Shown here one piece after another: positions 34,692-43,544 of a DNA stretch of 64,000 bases. The notes under the pieces are model-generated. The model made no database searches, had not been told where the DNA came from, and saw only the letters and a list, made by a program, of their open reading frames with translations. Where the stretch lies: the NCBI GenBank assembly GCA_020445605.1, contig JAGRGH010000050.1, positions 42,167-106,166 of the forward strand, given 5' to 3'. The stretch comes from Chromatiales bacterium. GTDB taxonomy: Bacteria > Pseudomonadota > Gammaproteobacteria > JAGRGH01. Numbering within the stretch: position 1 is the first letter of the stretch; each line of letters begins with the position of its first letter. Made by a program: the position numbers and the translations under genes.

Positions 34692-34778
34692 TGGTGCCCG
34701 GGGCCGGATTCGAACCGGCACGGCCTTGCGGCCAGCGGATTTTAAGTCCGCTGCGTCTACCTGTTTCGCCACCCGGGC
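34692..34778 (-). tRNA. tRNA-Leu (anticodon TAA)
   Basis: An 87-nt gene including encoded CCA (34692–34694). The acceptor stem GCCCGGG pairs with CCCGGGC, the anticodon loop reads ACTTAAAAT on the minus strand (TAA), a long variable arm typical of leucine tRNA is present, and the T-arm GGTTCGAATCC is intact. In E. coli the corresponding leuZ follows glyW and cysT directly; here those two lie about 10.9 kb away on the same strand. Confidence 0.95.
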
Positions 34779-35107
34779 CTGGCAGGCCGTTGAAATTCTC
34801 TTCTCACCGGCCTGTGATAGCGAGACAGGATCGTCTCGCCCGAAAATCGAGTACGCAAGTGTCTGATTTTCATGAGCGAGCGAAAACCGCGCTGTTCGCT
34901 CGCGACGCCGACACGGCCATGTGTCGGCCATTTTCAACAACCTGTCGGGACTCGCGCGACAGCATCGCGCCCCGGCCGGCGGCCCCCGGGCATTGTCCCC
35001 GTCGTTCAACCCATGCCGCAAACGCTATGCGAACCCCCGGAACCAGCGACTGCTATCTATACTTGGCGTCGCGCCGGCTTGGCGCATTCCCGCAAGGTGC
35101 TGCGCAA
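34779..35107. other. Intergenic region with two perfect hairpins upstream of the SulP gene
   Basis: No convincing gene is present in these 329 bases. Two neighbouring perfect inverted repeats occur: arms CGAGCGAA/TTCGCTCG at 34877–34884 and 34895–34902, and GCCGACAC/GTGTCGGC at 34907–34914 and 34921–34928. They could be a structured leader, a protein-binding site or a terminator without U-tract. The segment also contains the 5' flank and probable promoter of tRNA-Leu (minus strand). Confidence 0.6.
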
Positions 35108-36742
35108 ATGTATCGTCTCGCTACCTTCACGGAAAACGTCCGTGGCGACCTGTTCGGCGGCGTCACCGCGGCCATTGTTGCACTGCCGCTTGCGCTCGCC
35201 TTCGGCATCTCGTCCGGCGCGGGTCCGGTCGCCGGCCTGTACGGCGCGATCCTGGTCGGGTTTTTTGCCGCCGTGTTCGGCGGCACGCCCAGCCAGGTCT
35301 CCGGCCCCACCGGCCCGATGACGGTCGTAATGGCGACGGTCATCACACAAGCCATGGCCGAACACCCGGACTCCGGCCTTGCGATTGCGTTCACGACGGT
35401 GTTCATCGCCGGCCTGCTGCAGATCGCGATGGGCGCGATGAAGCTTGGCCGATACATCATCCTGGTGCCCTACCCGGTGATCTCCGGGTTCATGTCCGGC
35501 ATCGGCGTCATCATCATTCTGCTGCAACTCGGGCCGCTGATGGGCCTGCCAGGCGCCTCCGGCGTGGTCGCGGCCGTACGTGCGCTTCCGGAACAGCTCG
35601 CGAACATTCACTGGGGTGCCGCGGCACTCGGCGTACTGACGATCGCGCTGGTTTTCATCTGGCGCGGCCGCGTCAACCGGCGCCTGCCGGCGCCGCTGCT
35701 GGCGTTGATCGTTGGTACCGTAATCGCCACGTTCGCGGATCCACAGCAGACCATCGCGCGCATCGGTGCAATCCCGTCCGGGCTGCCCGGCCTCAATCTG
35801 CCGGCGTTTGAACCCGCGCTGCTTCGCGAAATCGTGACCAACTCGATCATGCTCGCCGTGCTCGGCGCGATCGACTCGCTGCTGACCTCATTGGTCGCTG
35901 ACAACATCACGGCCACGCAGCACGACTCCGACCAGGAACTCATCGGCCAGGGTCTGGGCAATGCCGCCGCTGGCCTGCTCGGGGCACTACCCGGCGCCGG
36001 CGCGACCATGCGCACGGTGATCAACATCCGTTCCGGGGGCCGCGGACCGCTCTCCGGCGCGACGCATGCCGTGCTGCTGCTGGCAATCGCGCTCGGGCTT
36101 GGTCGCTGGTTCGAGGGCATTCCGCTGGTCGTGCTCGCCGGCATTCTGATCAAGGTCGGCGTGGACATCATCGACTGGCCCTTCCTGCGTCGTCTGCACC
36201 GCCTGCCCGCGTTCTCGATCGCGCTGATGCTTCTGGTGCTGGTGCTGACCGTGTTCGTCGATCTGATCACCGCGGTGTTCGTCGGCGTGTTCATCAAGAA
36301 CATCGTGACGATCGAAAAGCTCTCGAGCTTCGAACTGGATTCGGTGGTGCTCAGCGACGGCCGCATCAATGCCGACCGCCTGACCGCGGCCGAGCGTGAG
36401 TTTCTGGCCGGCCACGAGGGCGATGCACTCTTGATGCGCGTCAGCGGCTCGCTCAGTTACGGCGTCGGGCGCAGCCTGAGCATGCGCCTGCGCCGCTTTC
36501 CGAATGTAAAGCAGCTGGTCATCGACTTCACGGGCGCGTCGATCATCGGCGTTTCAACGGCATTGATTGTCGAGGACCTGATCGAAAAGGCCCTGCAACG
36601 CGGCGCCGATGTGCGCGTGGTCTGCGCGCACAGTCGCACGATGGCGGACCTCGAGAAGCTCGGCGTGATGCAGCGGCTTGGCACCGAGCGCTGTTTCAGG
36701 ACGCTGGAACACGCCCTGCGCAGGCTCACGCCGGTGACCTGA
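35108..36742 (+). CDS. SulP-family inorganic anion transporter with STAS domain
   Basis: A 544-residue membrane protein with the SLC26/SulP fold: about 14 transmembrane segments (residues 15–410), including GGVTAAIVALPLALAFGISS and the anion-site region GTPSQVSGPTGPM, followed by a cytosolic STAS domain (about 435–540; LMRVSGSLSYGVGRSL and VIDFTGASIIGVS). Substrates in the family include sulfate, bicarbonate, chloride and dicarboxylates; none can be assigned, although nearby sulfotransferase genes make sulfate attractive. The ATG at 35108 is chosen because the transport domain begins there; the longer frame runs through tRNA-Leu. Confidence 0.9.
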   Translation: MYRLATFTENVRGDLFGGVTAAIVALPLALAFGISSGAGPVAGLYGAILVGFFAAVFGGTPSQVSGPTGPMTVVMATVITQAMAEHPDSGLAIAFTTVFIAGLLQIAMGAMKLGRYIILVPYPVISGFMSGIGVIIILLQLGPLMGLPGASGVVAAVRALPEQLANIHWGAAALGVLTIALVFIWRGRVNRRLPAPLLALIVGTVIATFADPQQTIARIGAIPSGLPGLNLPAFEPALLREIVTNSIMLAVLGAIDSLLTSLVADNITATQHDSDQELIGQGLGNAAAGLLGALPGAGATMRTVINIRSGGRGPLSGATHAVLLLAIALGLGRWFEGIPLVVLAGILIKVGVDIIDWPFLRRLHRLPAFSIALMLLVLVLTVFVDLITAVFVGVFIKNIVTIEKLSSFELDSVVLSDGRINADRLTAAEREFLAGHEGDALLMRVSGSLSYGVGRSLSMRLRRFPNVKQLVIDFTGASIIGVSTALIVEDLIEKALQRGADVRVVCAHSRTMADLEKLGVMQRLGTERCFRTLEHALRRLTPVT

Positions 36743-36956
36743 TGGTTCTTCGGGAAAACCCGCCGGAGCGATGCGCGCGACCGCCGGCATCCCGGCACGT
36801 AATCCGTCGTTCGTGAGGGTCTGTGCACGAATGCCCGATCGGCATTCGTCGAGGCAGGAAGCAGTATCGCGCATCGGCATCACGTTACCGATGGCCGGTG
36901 CGTGCACCAGAACTCGGAATCGCGACAGGCACCGCCCGGCCGGGCGGTGGGTTGGA

Positions 36957-37238
36957 TCAGGGATTGCCGGCGACGGCGTCGATCCGGTCCAGCCGAACGA
37001 CGATGCGATCGTACTCGCGGTTCGCCAGTTCGACGGTGTGGCCGTCCGGCATGCGCGTTACACGCCCCGGAATGGACTGGCCGTTCACATACACGATGAC
37101 GCCCTTCTTGCTGGCCAGGCTGGCCTCGAACAGCGCATTGAACGGGGAGTCGGATTCAGCCATGGCGCGCAGGCTAGCACAGCCGAAACCGATGCCGATA
37201 CAGACAGCACCGGCAAGACGCAGGATTCTCGAGCGCAT
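36957..37238 (-). CDS. Small exported hypothetical protein
   Basis: A 93-residue protein with a signal peptide (RILRLAGAVCIGIGFGCASL, cleavage near AMAES) and a small basic domain (GVIVYVNGQSIPGRVTRMPD) that looks like an Sm/Hfq-like or SH3-like beta-barrel fragment, although I assign no family. The Cys in the signal region is not in a convincing lipobox. The ATG at 37238 has GGAGAG about eight bases upstream; a longer frame would run into the palindromic element at 37378–37535 and is rejected. Single gene between the SulP gene and that element. Confidence 0.6.
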   Translation of the reverse strand: MRSRILRLAGAVCIGIGFGCASLRAMAESDSPFNALFEASLASKKGVIVYVNGQSIPGRVTRMPDGHTVELANREYDRIVVRLDRIDAVAGNP

Positions 37239-37377
37239 GGACTCTCTCCAGAAAAAAGCCGAATGCCCCGTCTCAATCAGAGCTTCGGAGGGTGGGTAAA
37301 CGCCAGCTGCCAAAGCATAGCTGGCACACCGGGCGTGGAACAGCCGTATGGACGCCGGCCGCACAGCGCCGGATGAC

Positions 37378-37535
37378 CTAGGGAAACTCTGAATTGTCAG
37401 AGTTTCCCACGGCACATGGACGTGCCGCCATTTTCCACGGCTGCTAGCCGTTGAAAATGGAAGAAAACGAAAAATCACACTTTTTAGTTTTCGCTGCTCT
37501 GGCAATCCGGGACGGATTGATCAGAGCTTCCCTAG
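37378..37535. mobile_element. 158-bp MITE-like element with CTAG flanks and several hairpins
   Basis: Both ends are the tetranucleotide CTAG (37378–37381 and 37532–37535). Inside these are inverted ends GGAAACTCTGA and (on the other strand) GGAAGCTCTGA, with one mismatch in 11. CTAG duplication is the pattern left by IS5-group transposases (YTAR targets). The inside is almost entirely foldable: a perfect 12-bp stem next to the left end (GGGAAACTCTGA, loop ATTG), a GGCAC/GTGCC stem, a CCATTTTC/GAAAATGG stem, and a GAAAAC/GTTTTC stem. It has no coding capacity. Its base composition is visibly more A+T-rich than its neighbours. Confidence 0.65.
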
Positions 37536-37548
37536 TGTAGTGCGACGC

Positions 37549-38466
37549 TCAGTCGAACTCGCGCAACCAGACGTCCGGAACCCGCCCCAGCCGTGCCGCC
37601 ACGGCATCCACCGTCGGTCGGCAGATCTCCCGCAGGTGCGCGCGCACCGCGGCCGGCGGTTCCACGTTGCGCGAGCGATTGACCCGCCGGCCCAAAGGCA
37701 GGTTCAAGAGCGGCGCCGCAGGGATCGAAAGGAACCCGCAAATGCCCTCTATCGCGGCCTGGCGATCCTCATGCAGATCCTCGTGGAACCCCAGCCAGAC
37801 CTGCGCGGGCCCAAACACGGCGGCCAACGCAGACAGCGTGGCCGCGTAATCGCCGAGCTGCACGAACTCCGCGTCGTTGACGATGGCATCAACCGCCTCG
37901 ACCGTCAGGGCTTCGGCGCGCACGCGGCGGCGGCGGCAGTGGTGCTGAACGGCGGACCAGGCACGTGCGACGGGCTCGCGCATGATGAACAGAAGCCTTG
38001 CACGCGGCGCAAGCCCGCTGAGATGCGTCAGTCCGGCCTGGCCAAGCGCCGCATACTCCGGCGTCGCCTCACCGGCGAGCCAGGCCGAACCGCGATGCGC
38101 CCGATCAAAGAGGCGCACATACCATGCGTCGTCGATCGGTCCGCGCCGATAATCGCGGTACCAGCGCCGCTGCGCAGCCAGTTCCCGAAGACGCCCCGGA
38201 TTTGCCGCTAGTCGCCGGTAAAACTTGCGCAGCCGAACCGCGCGCAACGCCTCCGACAGATGACGTGAACCGAGGTGCACGCTATCGAAATAGTGGATCT
38301 CCTTGACCGGCGTGAAGAACACCTCGGGATGCCGCGCCAGCACGCTGGCCAGCCAGGTCGTGCCGGCCTTCTGGGCGCCGATGCAGACGAAGAAGTCGTC
38401 GATCGAGTTTTGAGATACCGTATTGTGTGCCACCGGCACGCGCGGACAGAGCGCAAACCCTGCCAA
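37549..38466 (-). CDS. Sulfotransferase domain protein (heparan-type NDST-like)
   Basis: A protein of up to 305 residues with the 5'-phosphosulfate-binding loop FFVCIGAQKAGTTWLASVL and the 3'-phosphate-binding region FIMREPVARAWSAVQHH. It would transfer sulfate from PAPS, most likely to a glycan given the neighbouring glycosyltransferase and O-antigen ligase genes. The start is uncertain: the full frame uses a TTG at 38466 that overlaps the divergent GT4 start, while GTG codons at 38439 and 38433 begin closer to the conserved core. The end lies 13 bases from the palindromic element. Confidence 0.82.
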   Translation of the reverse strand: MAGFALCPRVPVAHNTVSQNSIDDFFVCIGAQKAGTTWLASVLARHPEVFFTPVKEIHYFDSVHLGSRHLSEALRAVRLRKFYRRLAANPGRLRELAAQRRWYRDYRRGPIDDAWYVRLFDRAHRGSAWLAGEATPEYAALGQAGLTHLSGLAPRARLLFIMREPVARAWSAVQHHCRRRRVRAEALTVEAVDAIVNDAEFVQLGDYAATLSALAAVFGPAQVWLGFHEDLHEDRQAAIEGICGFLSIPAAPLLNLPLGRRVNRSRNVEPPAAVRAHLREICRPTVDAVAARLGRVPDVWLREFD

Positions 38467-39644
38467 TGCCCCCAGATCAAGACCCGGCGCAATCCTACCC
38501 CGATCCGAACGGCGCCGCGAAACGGCCGCTGCACGTCGTGCAGGTGCTCCCGGCGCTGGACGCGGGTGGCGTCGAGCGCGGCACGCTGGAGGTGGCCGGG
38601 GCCCTGGTCAGGGCGGGTCACCGTTCCACGGTCATCGCGGCCGGCGGAAGACTCGCAGAATCGCTGGTCAAGGCCGGCAGCGAACACCTCGACTGGCCGG
38701 TCGGCGAAAAGCGCCTGTCGACGCTGCGCTGGATCGCCCGCCTGCGGGACTGGCTGCGTGCCGAACGGCCGGACATCCTGCACCTGCGTTCGCGCCTGCC
38801 GGCCTGGATCGCATACCTCGCCTGGCGCGGACTTCCCGCTCAAGGCCGGCCCCGACTCGTCACGACCGTGCACGGGCCCTACACCGTCAACCGCTACAGC
38901 ACGGTGATGACCCGCGGGGAGCGCGTCATCGCGGTCTCGGAAACCATCCGCGACTACATCCTGGCGAACTATCCGCGCATCGACCCGGCGCGCATCCGCG
39001 TCATTCCGCGCGGGGTCAGTCGTGCCGAATTCCCGTACGGCTACCGGCCGGACTCACGCTGGCAAGCACAATGGAAGGCCCGGTTTCCGCAGCTTGCGGG
39101 GCGTTTCGTCGTAACCCTGCCGGCGCGGATCACGCGCTGGAAGGGGCAGGAGACGTTCATCGACCTGATCGAGGCGCTGCGTGGCGACGGCGTGGACGCC
39201 CATGGTCTCGTCGTCGGCGGCATCGAGCCGCGCCGACGCGCCTACGCCGAGGCACTGCGCGCGCGGATCCATGCGCGCAGACTCGACGAACACATCAGCC
39301 TGCTCGGCCACCGCAGCGATCTGCGCGAGGTGCTTGCGATCTCGAATGCCGTGGTTTCACTTTCCAACGAACCGGAGGCGTTCGGACGGACGACGATCGA
39401 GGCGCTGAGCCTTGGACGGCCGGTCGCGGGTTATGACCATGGCGGCGTCGGCGAGCAGTTGCGTGAAGTGTTCCCGCAAGGCGCCGTGAAGCCCGGCGAC
39501 CTGTCGGGCATGATCTGGCTTCTGACGCGCTGGGCCAACGCCCCGTCCGTCGTCCCCGCCGAACACCCGTACACGCTGGAACGCATGCTTACGGCGACGC
39601 TGGAGCTCTATTCAGAGCTTGCCAGGGTCACAGAGACTGGCTGA
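38466..39644 (+). CDS. Family 4 glycosyltransferase
   Basis: A 392-residue GT-B fold enzyme. The N-terminal domain begins LHVVQVLPALDAGGVERGTL, typical of GT4, and the C-terminal domain has the EX7E motif in EPEAFGRTTIEALSLG with GGVGE. It transfers a nucleotide-activated sugar during surface-glycan assembly in the cytosol. The ATG at 38466 is chosen over an upstream in-frame start because the conserved domain begins soon after. It is divergent from and adjacent to the sulfotransferase, and convergent with the O-antigen ligase gene (22 bases between stops). Confidence 0.9.
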   Translation: MPPDQDPAQSYPDPNGAAKRPLHVVQVLPALDAGGVERGTLEVAGALVRAGHRSTVIAAGGRLAESLVKAGSEHLDWPVGEKRLSTLRWIARLRDWLRAERPDILHLRSRLPAWIAYLAWRGLPAQGRPRLVTTVHGPYTVNRYSTVMTRGERVIAVSETIRDYILANYPRIDPARIRVIPRGVSRAEFPYGYRPDSRWQAQWKARFPQLAGRFVVTLPARITRWKGQETFIDLIEALRGDGVDAHGLVVGGIEPRRRAYAEALRARIHARRLDEHISLLGHRSDLREVLAISNAVVSLSNEPEAFGRTTIEALSLGRPVAGYDHGGVGEQLREVFPQGAVKPGDLSGMIWLLTRWANAPSVVPAEHPYTLERMLTATLELYSELARVTETG

Positions 39645-39666
39645 GCCTGTCAGCGCGCTCGTCGCT

Positions 39667-40959
39667 TCAAGACCTCACAGCGTTCGCATCCTCACGCGCA
39701 ATCACGGCGAAATACAGCGCCACGATCAACAGCACGTTCTGCGACCAGAACGCCGAATACAGCGCCAGCGTGCTGTTCAGGGGAAAGAAGGCCGCCAGCA
39801 CCGCGAGCGCATATGGCAACGACTGCGCGCGTCGCGCCGCGGACGCCTTCAGCCATGCCCGCAGAAGCCAGAACAATGCCAACAGAAGACCAGCGAGCCC
39901 GATCAGGCCGGTCTCGGTCAGCACCTCCAGCCACTGCATGTGCGGGTGATGCGCGCCCTGCGTGCCCTTGTAGAGCTCCACGAACCTGTCGTCAGGTTCG
40001 GCATGGTCGAGATATGCGGTACGGAAACCCCGCGGCCCGACGCCGTTGATCGGGTGCGCGGCCACGATGCGCGAGGCGACCGACCAGATCACCGGGCGAT
40101 TGCTGAGGGCATGGCTGACCGAACCGGAATCGCCGCCGAGCAAAGCGACCGTCTGGTCGATTCGCCATGCGATCCGCTCGGAGAAGTGGTAGCCGGCAGT
40201 GACCAGCGCCGCGAGAAACACCACGGCCATCAACCCCTGGCGCCACGGTCGCCGGCCGCCGGACCGCCACTGCCAGACGAGGTAGCCGAGTACCACCACG
40301 CCGAACAGCAGCCAGGCCGTCCGACCATTCGACAGGAACACCACGACGGTCACCGCGACCAGCGCGGTCAGGCGCAGCGCGCCCCAACCACGTGCATGCG
40401 CGACCAGCAACGCGATCGGCGACCACGCCGCCAGCACGATGCCGAGCTTGAGGTTGTCGCCGAATATGCCGTTCAGGCGGAACTCGGGGTATTCGAGCCC
40501 GAACAGATCGCGGCCGAATGCGGCCTGAATCAGGGCGTCGACGATCCAGAACCCGACGACCACGGCGACCAGCCGCTGAAACCGCTCGCGTGTATGCACC
40601 TGCGCGAAGAAAAAGATCACGGCCAGGCCGGCCCAGTACAGCCGCGCGAATCCCAGGGTCACCCGCCACGCATTCGTGGGGTCGACAGCATCGGGCAGCG
40701 CCGTACACATCGGCAGCCACAGGGCGAGAAACCACAGACCGAAGCGTCTGGCGGCCGGGTCGCGCGCCCACCAGGCAGGACCGCGGCTCCAGATCAGCGC
40801 GAGCCCGATCAGCGTGAGCATCGCGACGAGCGTCTCCACGCCAAGGCGCAGGGGTAGCATCGCGACGCACCCGGCGATCAGCACGGCCGGGGCCCAGGGC
40901 CGGGCGGCAAACGCGTCCATACCCCGGGCGACCCGAACGCGAAGCGGCTCAGTACGCAC
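39667..40959 (-). CDS. O-antigen ligase family membrane protein
   Basis: A 430-residue protein with about 11–12 transmembrane helices and a larger periplasmic loop. Features of the Wzy_C/WaaL family include FLSNGRTAWLLFGVVVLGY with its conserved Arg and HHPHMQWLEVLTETGLIGL after the main periplasmic loop. Such enzymes join an O-antigen or similar glycan to lipid A-core or polymerise glycans at the periplasmic face. The start is GTG at 40959. Its place in a cluster with glycosyl- and sulfotransferases supports lipopolysaccharide or capsule assembly. Ligase and polymerase cannot be separated by eye. Confidence 0.85.
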   Translation of the reverse strand: MRTEPLRVRVARGMDAFAARPWAPAVLIAGCVAMLPLRLGVETLVAMLTLIGLALIWSRGPAWWARDPAARRFGLWFLALWLPMCTALPDAVDPTNAWRVTLGFARLYWAGLAVIFFFAQVHTRERFQRLVAVVVGFWIVDALIQAAFGRDLFGLEYPEFRLNGIFGDNLKLGIVLAAWSPIALLVAHARGWGALRLTALVAVTVVVFLSNGRTAWLLFGVVVLGYLVWQWRSGGRRPWRQGLMAVVFLAALVTAGYHFSERIAWRIDQTVALLGGDSGSVSHALSNRPVIWSVASRIVAAHPINGVGPRGFRTAYLDHAEPDDRFVELYKGTQGAHHPHMQWLEVLTETGLIGLAGLLLALFWLLRAWLKASAARRAQSLPYALAVLAAFFPLNSTLALYSAFWSQNVLLIVALYFAVIAREDANAVRS

Positions 40960-41216
40960 GTGGTTCCGTCGGTTGCAGGTCTGGCGCCGGCGGATCGGGC
41001 GGAAACGGCCGCAAGGAATCGGTCATTCCGGTATGATATAGGCGTTTTAGCCGGTACGAATGCGTGACCGGCTAGTGGCCCGACTCCGCCGTCCATGTAC
41101 CGGAGTATTCATCGGTGGTACACGGTTCAGCAACGGTTCAGAAACGATCGCAGACTATCGTGTGCAGGGCTCCGCACTCACCCCACTGACAGACATCGAT
41201 TATCAGGGCGCACACG

Positions 41217-41846
41217 GTGTTCAACTACGAATCCATTTCCAGTGCCGGCGTCACGCAGGAACCGTTCGAGTATTTCACGCTGCCCGACGCGCTGAGCGCA
41301 GACGGGCTCGACGCCGCGCGCTCCGACTTTCCGGCGATCAGCAAGCCGGGCGTATACGACCCGGGTGCGCTCGAATACGGTCCGCAGTTCGCCGCGCTGA
41401 TCGATGAAATCAGCTCGCCGCGCTTCCGCGCCGTGATCGAACAGAAATTCGGCGTGGACCTGAGCGACAAGTCGCTGATGATTTCCGTGCGCGGCCAGGC
41501 CCAGAAAAAGGACGGGCGGATTCACACCGACGCGAAATACAAGCTCATCACCGGGCTGCTGTACCTGAATGACCGCTGGAACGATGACGGCGGGCGCCTG
41601 CGTCTGCTGCGCGGACCCGGCGACATGGACGACTACCTCACCGAAGTCTCCCCGGCCGGCGGCACGCTGGTTGCATTTCGGGTGCGTCCGAACTCCTGGC
41701 ACGGCCACAAGCCGTTCTGTGGCGAGCGTCGCTGCGTGATGTTCAACTGGGTCGACTCCGGTGTCGCACGCAAGCGGCACTTCATCGTGCATCGCATCTC
41801 GGCGTTCGCGAAACGGTTGATGCCGGGTCGCGCGGAGGCCTACTGA
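41217..41846 (+). CDS. 2-oxoglutarate/Fe(II)-dependent oxygenase, first of a pair
   Basis: A 209-residue double-stranded beta-helix oxygenase. The iron ligands are His103 and Asp105 (GRIHTDAKYK) and His162 (NSWHGHKPF); the 2-oxoglutarate Arg is probably in CGERRCVMFNW. It would hydroxylate or otherwise oxidise a substrate using oxygen and 2-oxoglutarate; prolyl-4-hydroxylase-like folds of this kind occur in glycan clusters. It begins at GTG 41217 and is followed after one base by a second, different oxygenase and two ELM1-like genes. A 257-bp divergent region with a TATGAT box (41032–41037) lies upstream. Confidence 0.85.
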   Translation: MFNYESISSAGVTQEPFEYFTLPDALSADGLDAARSDFPAISKPGVYDPGALEYGPQFAALIDEISSPRFRAVIEQKFGVDLSDKSLMISVRGQAQKKDGRIHTDAKYKLITGLLYLNDRWNDDGGRLRLLRGPGDMDDYLTEVSPAGGTLVAFRVRPNSWHGHKPFCGERRCVMFNWVDSGVARKRHFIVHRISAFAKRLMPGRAEAY

Positions 41847-41847
41847 G

Positions 41848-42522
41848 ATGCCGGCCCTTGGCGCTGCATTTCAGGTGTCCGCAGCGGCCCCTTCGGCGAC
41901 CGCGAGGGCTTTTATCCGTTCGCTGGACAGCGCCGCGCACAACGTCGAACCGTTCGAGCACTGGTTGCTGGACGCCGTTCTGACCGAGTCCGACATCGAC
42001 GATATCCTCTCGCTGCCCCAGGCAGCCCCGGCGGGTGCCGTGTTCGACGGAACGCGCGAATGCAACAACCAGCTGCGCTGGTACTTTTCGCCGGATCACC
42101 AGGCACGCCATCCGGTCTGCGCGCGCATCGCCCAGGCGTTTGCCGACCCACAGGTGATGCAGTCGATCGAACAGGCGACCGGCGCAAACCTCGCGAACAC
42201 CCGGGCGCGGATCGAGTACTGCCAGGACATCGACGGCTTCTGGCTCGGGCCGCACACCGACATCTCCGTGAAGCGATTCACGATGATGGTTTACCTCTCC
42301 GACGACCCGCTGCTCGCCGATGCCGGCACGAGCCTCTACGACGGTTCGCCGGAACACCGCCACGTGTCCGACGTGCCCTACGGGCGCAACCTCGGCGCGA
42401 TCTTCATCCCGGGCACCGACACCTGGCACGGCTTCGAGAAACGTCCCATCCGCGGTGTGCGCAAGTCGCTGATCGTCAACTATGTCGGGCCCGAATGGCG
42501 GGCCGTCAACGAGTTGAGCTGA
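41848..42522 (+). CDS. 2-oxoglutarate/Fe(II)-dependent oxygenase, second of a pair
   Basis: A 224-residue oxygenase with ligands His136 and Asp138 (LGPHTDISVKRFT) and His194 (TDTWHGFEKRP). Its N-terminal part (EPFEHWLLDAVLTESDID) and spacing differ clearly from the preceding oxygenase, so it is not a recent duplicate. The start lies one base after the preceding stop, so the two are probably co-translated. The substrate is unknown; a sugar, lipid-linked glycan or peptide is possible in this surface-glycan context. The catalytic triad looks complete. Confidence 0.85.
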   Translation: MPALGAAFQVSAAAPSATARAFIRSLDSAAHNVEPFEHWLLDAVLTESDIDDILSLPQAAPAGAVFDGTRECNNQLRWYFSPDHQARHPVCARIAQAFADPQVMQSIEQATGANLANTRARIEYCQDIDGFWLGPHTDISVKRFTMMVYLSDDPLLADAGTSLYDGSPEHRHVSDVPYGRNLGAIFIPGTDTWHGFEKRPIRGVRKSLIVNYVGPEWRAVNELS

Positions 42523-42542
42523 TCGCCCGCGAAGTAATCGCC

Positions 42543-43544
42543 GTGGCGGCTGGCGCTGCATCGCCCCACAGCGGCCCCACGGTCGGCTGGTGGATGACCC
42601 CCGGCAAGGCCGGACTCGACACCCAGGCACGCGGGCTGGCACAGGCCACGGGCCTGGCATTCGAGCACCGCGTCGTGCGGCCGCGTCCGCCGTGGTCCTG
42701 GTTTCCAGGCCACCTCACGCCCGGGGTTCTGCACTCGCTCGCCGCACACTCCGACCCCATCGAACCACCATGGCCCGAGGTGCTGATCACCTGCGGACGA
42801 CGGGCGGTGCCGGTCGCCCTCGCGGTTCGAAAGGCGAGTCGGGGTCGCACGATGCTGGTGCATGTGCAGGACCCGCGCGTTCCCGTACGTCTGTTCGACC
42901 TCGTGATCCCGATGCAGCACGACGCGCTGCGCGGGCCGAACGTGTACCCGGTGACCGGCGCGTTGCACGATCTGACGCCGGAACGCCTCGCGGCGGCTGC
43001 GACACGCTTTCAGGCCGAGTTCGCCGATCTGCCGCGGCCGCTGGTCGCCGTGCTCGTGGGCGGGTCGAATACCAGTTACCAGCTTGGGCCGGGCGAAGTC
43101 CGGTCGCTCACTGCACTGCTGCACGCGACAGCGGCCGAACACCATGCCGGGTTCGTGGTGACCACCTCGCGACGCACCGGCCGCGCCAATGCGCAGCTGA
43201 TCGAAAATCAGCTCGCCGACCTGCCGGCCCGGGTCTGGACCGGACGCGGTGAGAACCCCTATCGGGCCATGCTGGCGCTGGCCGATCACATCATCGTGAC
43301 CAGCGACTCGGTATCTATGGTCTCCGAGGCCGCATCGACCGGCAAGCCGCTGCACGTGTTCGATCTGCCCGGCGGCGGTGGCCGGTTCGGCCGTTTTCAC
43401 GCAGCGCTGCGCGAGCGCGGAATCACCCGGCCCTACACCGGATCGCTCGAGACCTGGCACTACCCCGCTCTGGATGACACCGCGCGCACCGCCCGGCTGG
43501 TGCTCGAACACCGGGCGGCCCGCGCGGTCGCGACACACGGATGA
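42543..43544 (+). CDS. ELM1/GtrOC-like family protein, first copy
   Basis: A 333-residue protein of the ELM1 (mitochondrial fission ELM1-like) family, with a GT-B-like layout. Conserved-looking segments are MLVHVQDPRVP, VAVLVGGSNTSYQLG, FVVTTSRRTGRANAQLI and VTSDSVSMVSEAASTGKPL. In bacteria this family often sits in envelope or lipopolysaccharide clusters, and a nucleotide-sugar transferase role has been suggested; the function is not established. The GTG at 42543 is preferred because an upstream extension overlaps the oxygenase gene. It overlaps the next ELM1-like gene by four bases. Confidence 0.78.
   Translation: MAAGAASPHSGPTVGWWMTPGKAGLDTQARGLAQATGLAFEHRVVRPRPPWSWFPGHLTPGVLHSLAAHSDPIEPPWPEVLITCGRRAVPVALAVRKASRGRTMLVHVQDPRVPVRLFDLVIPMQHDALRGPNVYPVTGALHDLTPERLAAAATRFQAEFADLPRPLVAVLVGGSNTSYQLGPGEVRSLTALLHATAAEHHAGFVVTTSRRTGRANAQLIENQLADLPARVWTGRGENPYRAMLALADHIIVTSDSVSMVSEAASTGKPLHVFDLPGGGGRFGRFHAALRERGITRPYTGSLETWHYPALDDTARTARLVLEHRAARAVATHG

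Noticed and set aside
34692..34778. tRNA-Leu as an integrase attachment site
   Set aside because: No integrase gene and no direct repeat of the tRNA 3' end was seen at the other side of the accessory block.
34640..35021. N-terminal extension of the ECF sigma factor
   Set aside because: The extension translates tRNA-Leu and non-coding sequence; sigma region 2 begins shortly after the ATG at 34640.
36957..37505. A 182-codon version of the small exported protein
   Set aside because: It would read through most of the palindromic element; the shorter form has a ribosome-binding site and a signal peptide at its start.
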